Below, piece after piece: positions 63,242 through 64,000 of a stretch of DNA of 64,000 bases. Source of the DNA: Microbulbifer sp. HZ11. GTDB lineage: Bacteria; Pseudomonadota; Gammaproteobacteria; Pseudomonadales; Cellvibrionaceae. The DNA lies in NCBI RefSeq assembly GCF_000708675.1, contig NZ_JELR01000001.1:1054001-1118000 (forward strand), in the 5' to 3' direction. The translations under genes and the position numbers were made by a program. The first letter of the stretch is position 1. Each line of letters begins with the position of its first letter. The notes under the pieces were generated by a model. It did not search any database and had not been told where the DNA came from. It saw only the letters and a program-made list of their open reading frames with translations.

Positions 63242-63908
63242 CAACGTGGTTGACCTCTTCACCGGCAAGCCTATCGAGACTTCAGAGAACCTGCGGTTTA
63301 TCCGTCTGTCTCCGGAGCTGGATGGCTTGGAAATGCTCTACTCCAACAGTTCCAGTGGAACAGATCTCTACAGTCTGAAAATCCTTTGCTGGGGGCTTCG
63401 TGCCAACGGTGAGGTAGTCGGGCTGGTTCCCTGGTTGAACTCCATCGTCGCCTGCCCGGATATTCAGGACCCTCTGGATGGACGGTTTGAAGGCTATTAC
63501 GACTCTGGCATCGAGGAAATTTTCCACGAGCCACCCATCCATAAAATCGTCGAGCTGGAGACTGCGGCGGAATACTTCGAGTACGAAAGCAATCAGGCAG
63601 ATGAAGTGGTTCAGGAGATCCCCGACACCATTGGTACCCATGCGGTGTTTATGGATGCGGATAAGGAGAATCTGACCCTTACGGAAGTCGTGAGCTGGCG
63701 CCTATTTGCCAGCGGAGAGATCCACGGCATGCTGATTGACCACAATAGTGTGGAGACTACACCGGTGCTCCCCGGGGACGATTGTCTGTACCCCGCTCAG
63801 GAGTCGGAGTGTTTCCGTTACTTCTTCCAACACCACATCGCCAACAAGATCAAATCCGAGGACCCTGAGGCCCTGGCTGCGATCGCGGCGCTTGTCACTT
63901 CGCCCTAA
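63222..63908 (+). CDS. Uncharacterised acidic protein
   Basis: 228 residues from the ATG at 63222, chosen because AAGGAGGT stands 6 bases upstream; the same frame is open back to 63039. No signal peptide or membrane helix; strongly acidic. It opens STNNVVDLFTGKPIE and includes the repeated layout LCWGLRANGEVVGLVPW and VVSWRLFASGEIHGMLIDHN, suggesting two copies of one beta-rich module (about residues 45-75 and 150-180). The C-terminus FRYFFQHHIANKIKSEDPEA is helical. Family not recognised. A terminator follows. Confidence 0.8.
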   Translation: MTDHSTNNVVDLFTGKPIETSENLRFIRLSPELDGLEMLYSNSSSGTDLYSLKILCWGLRANGEVVGLVPWLNSIVACPDIQDPLDGRFEGYYDSGIEEIFHEPPIHKIVELETAAEYFEYESNQADEVVQEIPDTIGTHAVFMDADKENLTLTEVVSWRLFASGEIHGMLIDHNSVETTPVLPGDDCLYPAQESECFRYFFQHHIANKIKSEDPEALAAIAALVTSP

Positions 63909-63932
63909 CTTACTTCCCTCTCATACATGTAA

Positions 63933-63966
63933 AACAAGGGCGGCCAGTGGTCGCCCTTGTTATTTC
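63933..63966 (+). terminator. Rho-independent terminator at the right edge
   Basis: Perfect stem AACAAGGGCG (63933-63942) / CGCCCTTGTT (63952-63961) followed by ATTT, 25 bases after the preceding stop codon. Confidence 0.8.
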
Positions 63967-64000
63967 AGGATTCTTTCGTTCCATTGTGGCGGCCAATCAC

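Noticed and set aside
1..64000. CRISPR array or prophage
   Set aside because: No regularly spaced direct repeats and no phage structural or integrase genes seen.

Overview
The window looks like chromosomal DNA of a marine, polysaccharide-degrading gammaproteobacterium of the Cellvibrionales type; Microbulbifer or a close relative is my best guess. This is inferred from moderately GC-rich coding sequence, two secreted GH18 chitinases with long poly-serine linkers, a complete System I cytochrome c maturation (ccm) gene set, and the housekeeping genes epmC, alaA, queF and pdxB. No rRNA genes or CRISPR array were seen.

Layout. 1-1863: N-terminal half of smc. 2161-15394: the ccm genes on the minus strand, split in two: ccmI-ccmH (2161-3973) and ccmA-B-C-D-E-F-dsbE (9669-15394). 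Between them lie a plus-strand tRNA-Val/tRNA-Asp unit, two chitinase genes with LacI-type palindromes upstream, and an IMPACT/YigZ gene. 15427-17590: a partner-switching pair, an RsbU/HsbR-like phosphatase-kinase whose receiver domain lacks its phosphoacceptor aspartate, and a STAS protein. 17824-20539: a small PA3496-like gene, tRNA-Arg, an exported isoaspartyl peptidase and a Tat-exported dienelactone hydrolase-like enzyme. 20589-24349: a four-gene cluster (PepSY membrane protein, DUF2271, DUF4198, membrane-anchored flavoreductase) behind a Fur-box-like site. 24585-28015: NhaC antiporter, alpha/beta hydrolase, MFS transporter.

28082-46175 is rich in transport genes: an RND pump with its adaptor; a MacAB-TolC-like operon whose macA-like gene is split by a 1634-bp IS3-family insertion with 4-bp target duplication; a TonB-dependent receptor preceded by a perfect 7-1-7 Fur box; and a second, divergent RND adaptor/pump pair.

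46416-48066 is an AT-rich island holding a HipA/HipT-like kinase gene and an overlapping gene for a protein that joins a HipA N-lobe-like (HipS-like) segment to a HIRAN domain. No HipB gene is visible, but a promoter and an operator-like palindrome are. This is the most unusual module in the window. tRNA-Ser, with a broken partial copy and a hairpin cluster, flanks it.

48914-64000 is mainly housekeeping: nitroreductase, membrane adenylate cyclase, queF, an ABC-2 exporter, a duplicated tRNA-Glu/tRNA-Gly array, DUF1499, msrB, alaA, a methyltransferase / NAD-kinase-like / pdxB operon, a 5'-3' exonuclease with epmC, and an uncharacterised 228-residue protein at the right edge. Functions were assigned by recognising family motifs by eye; no database search was run.
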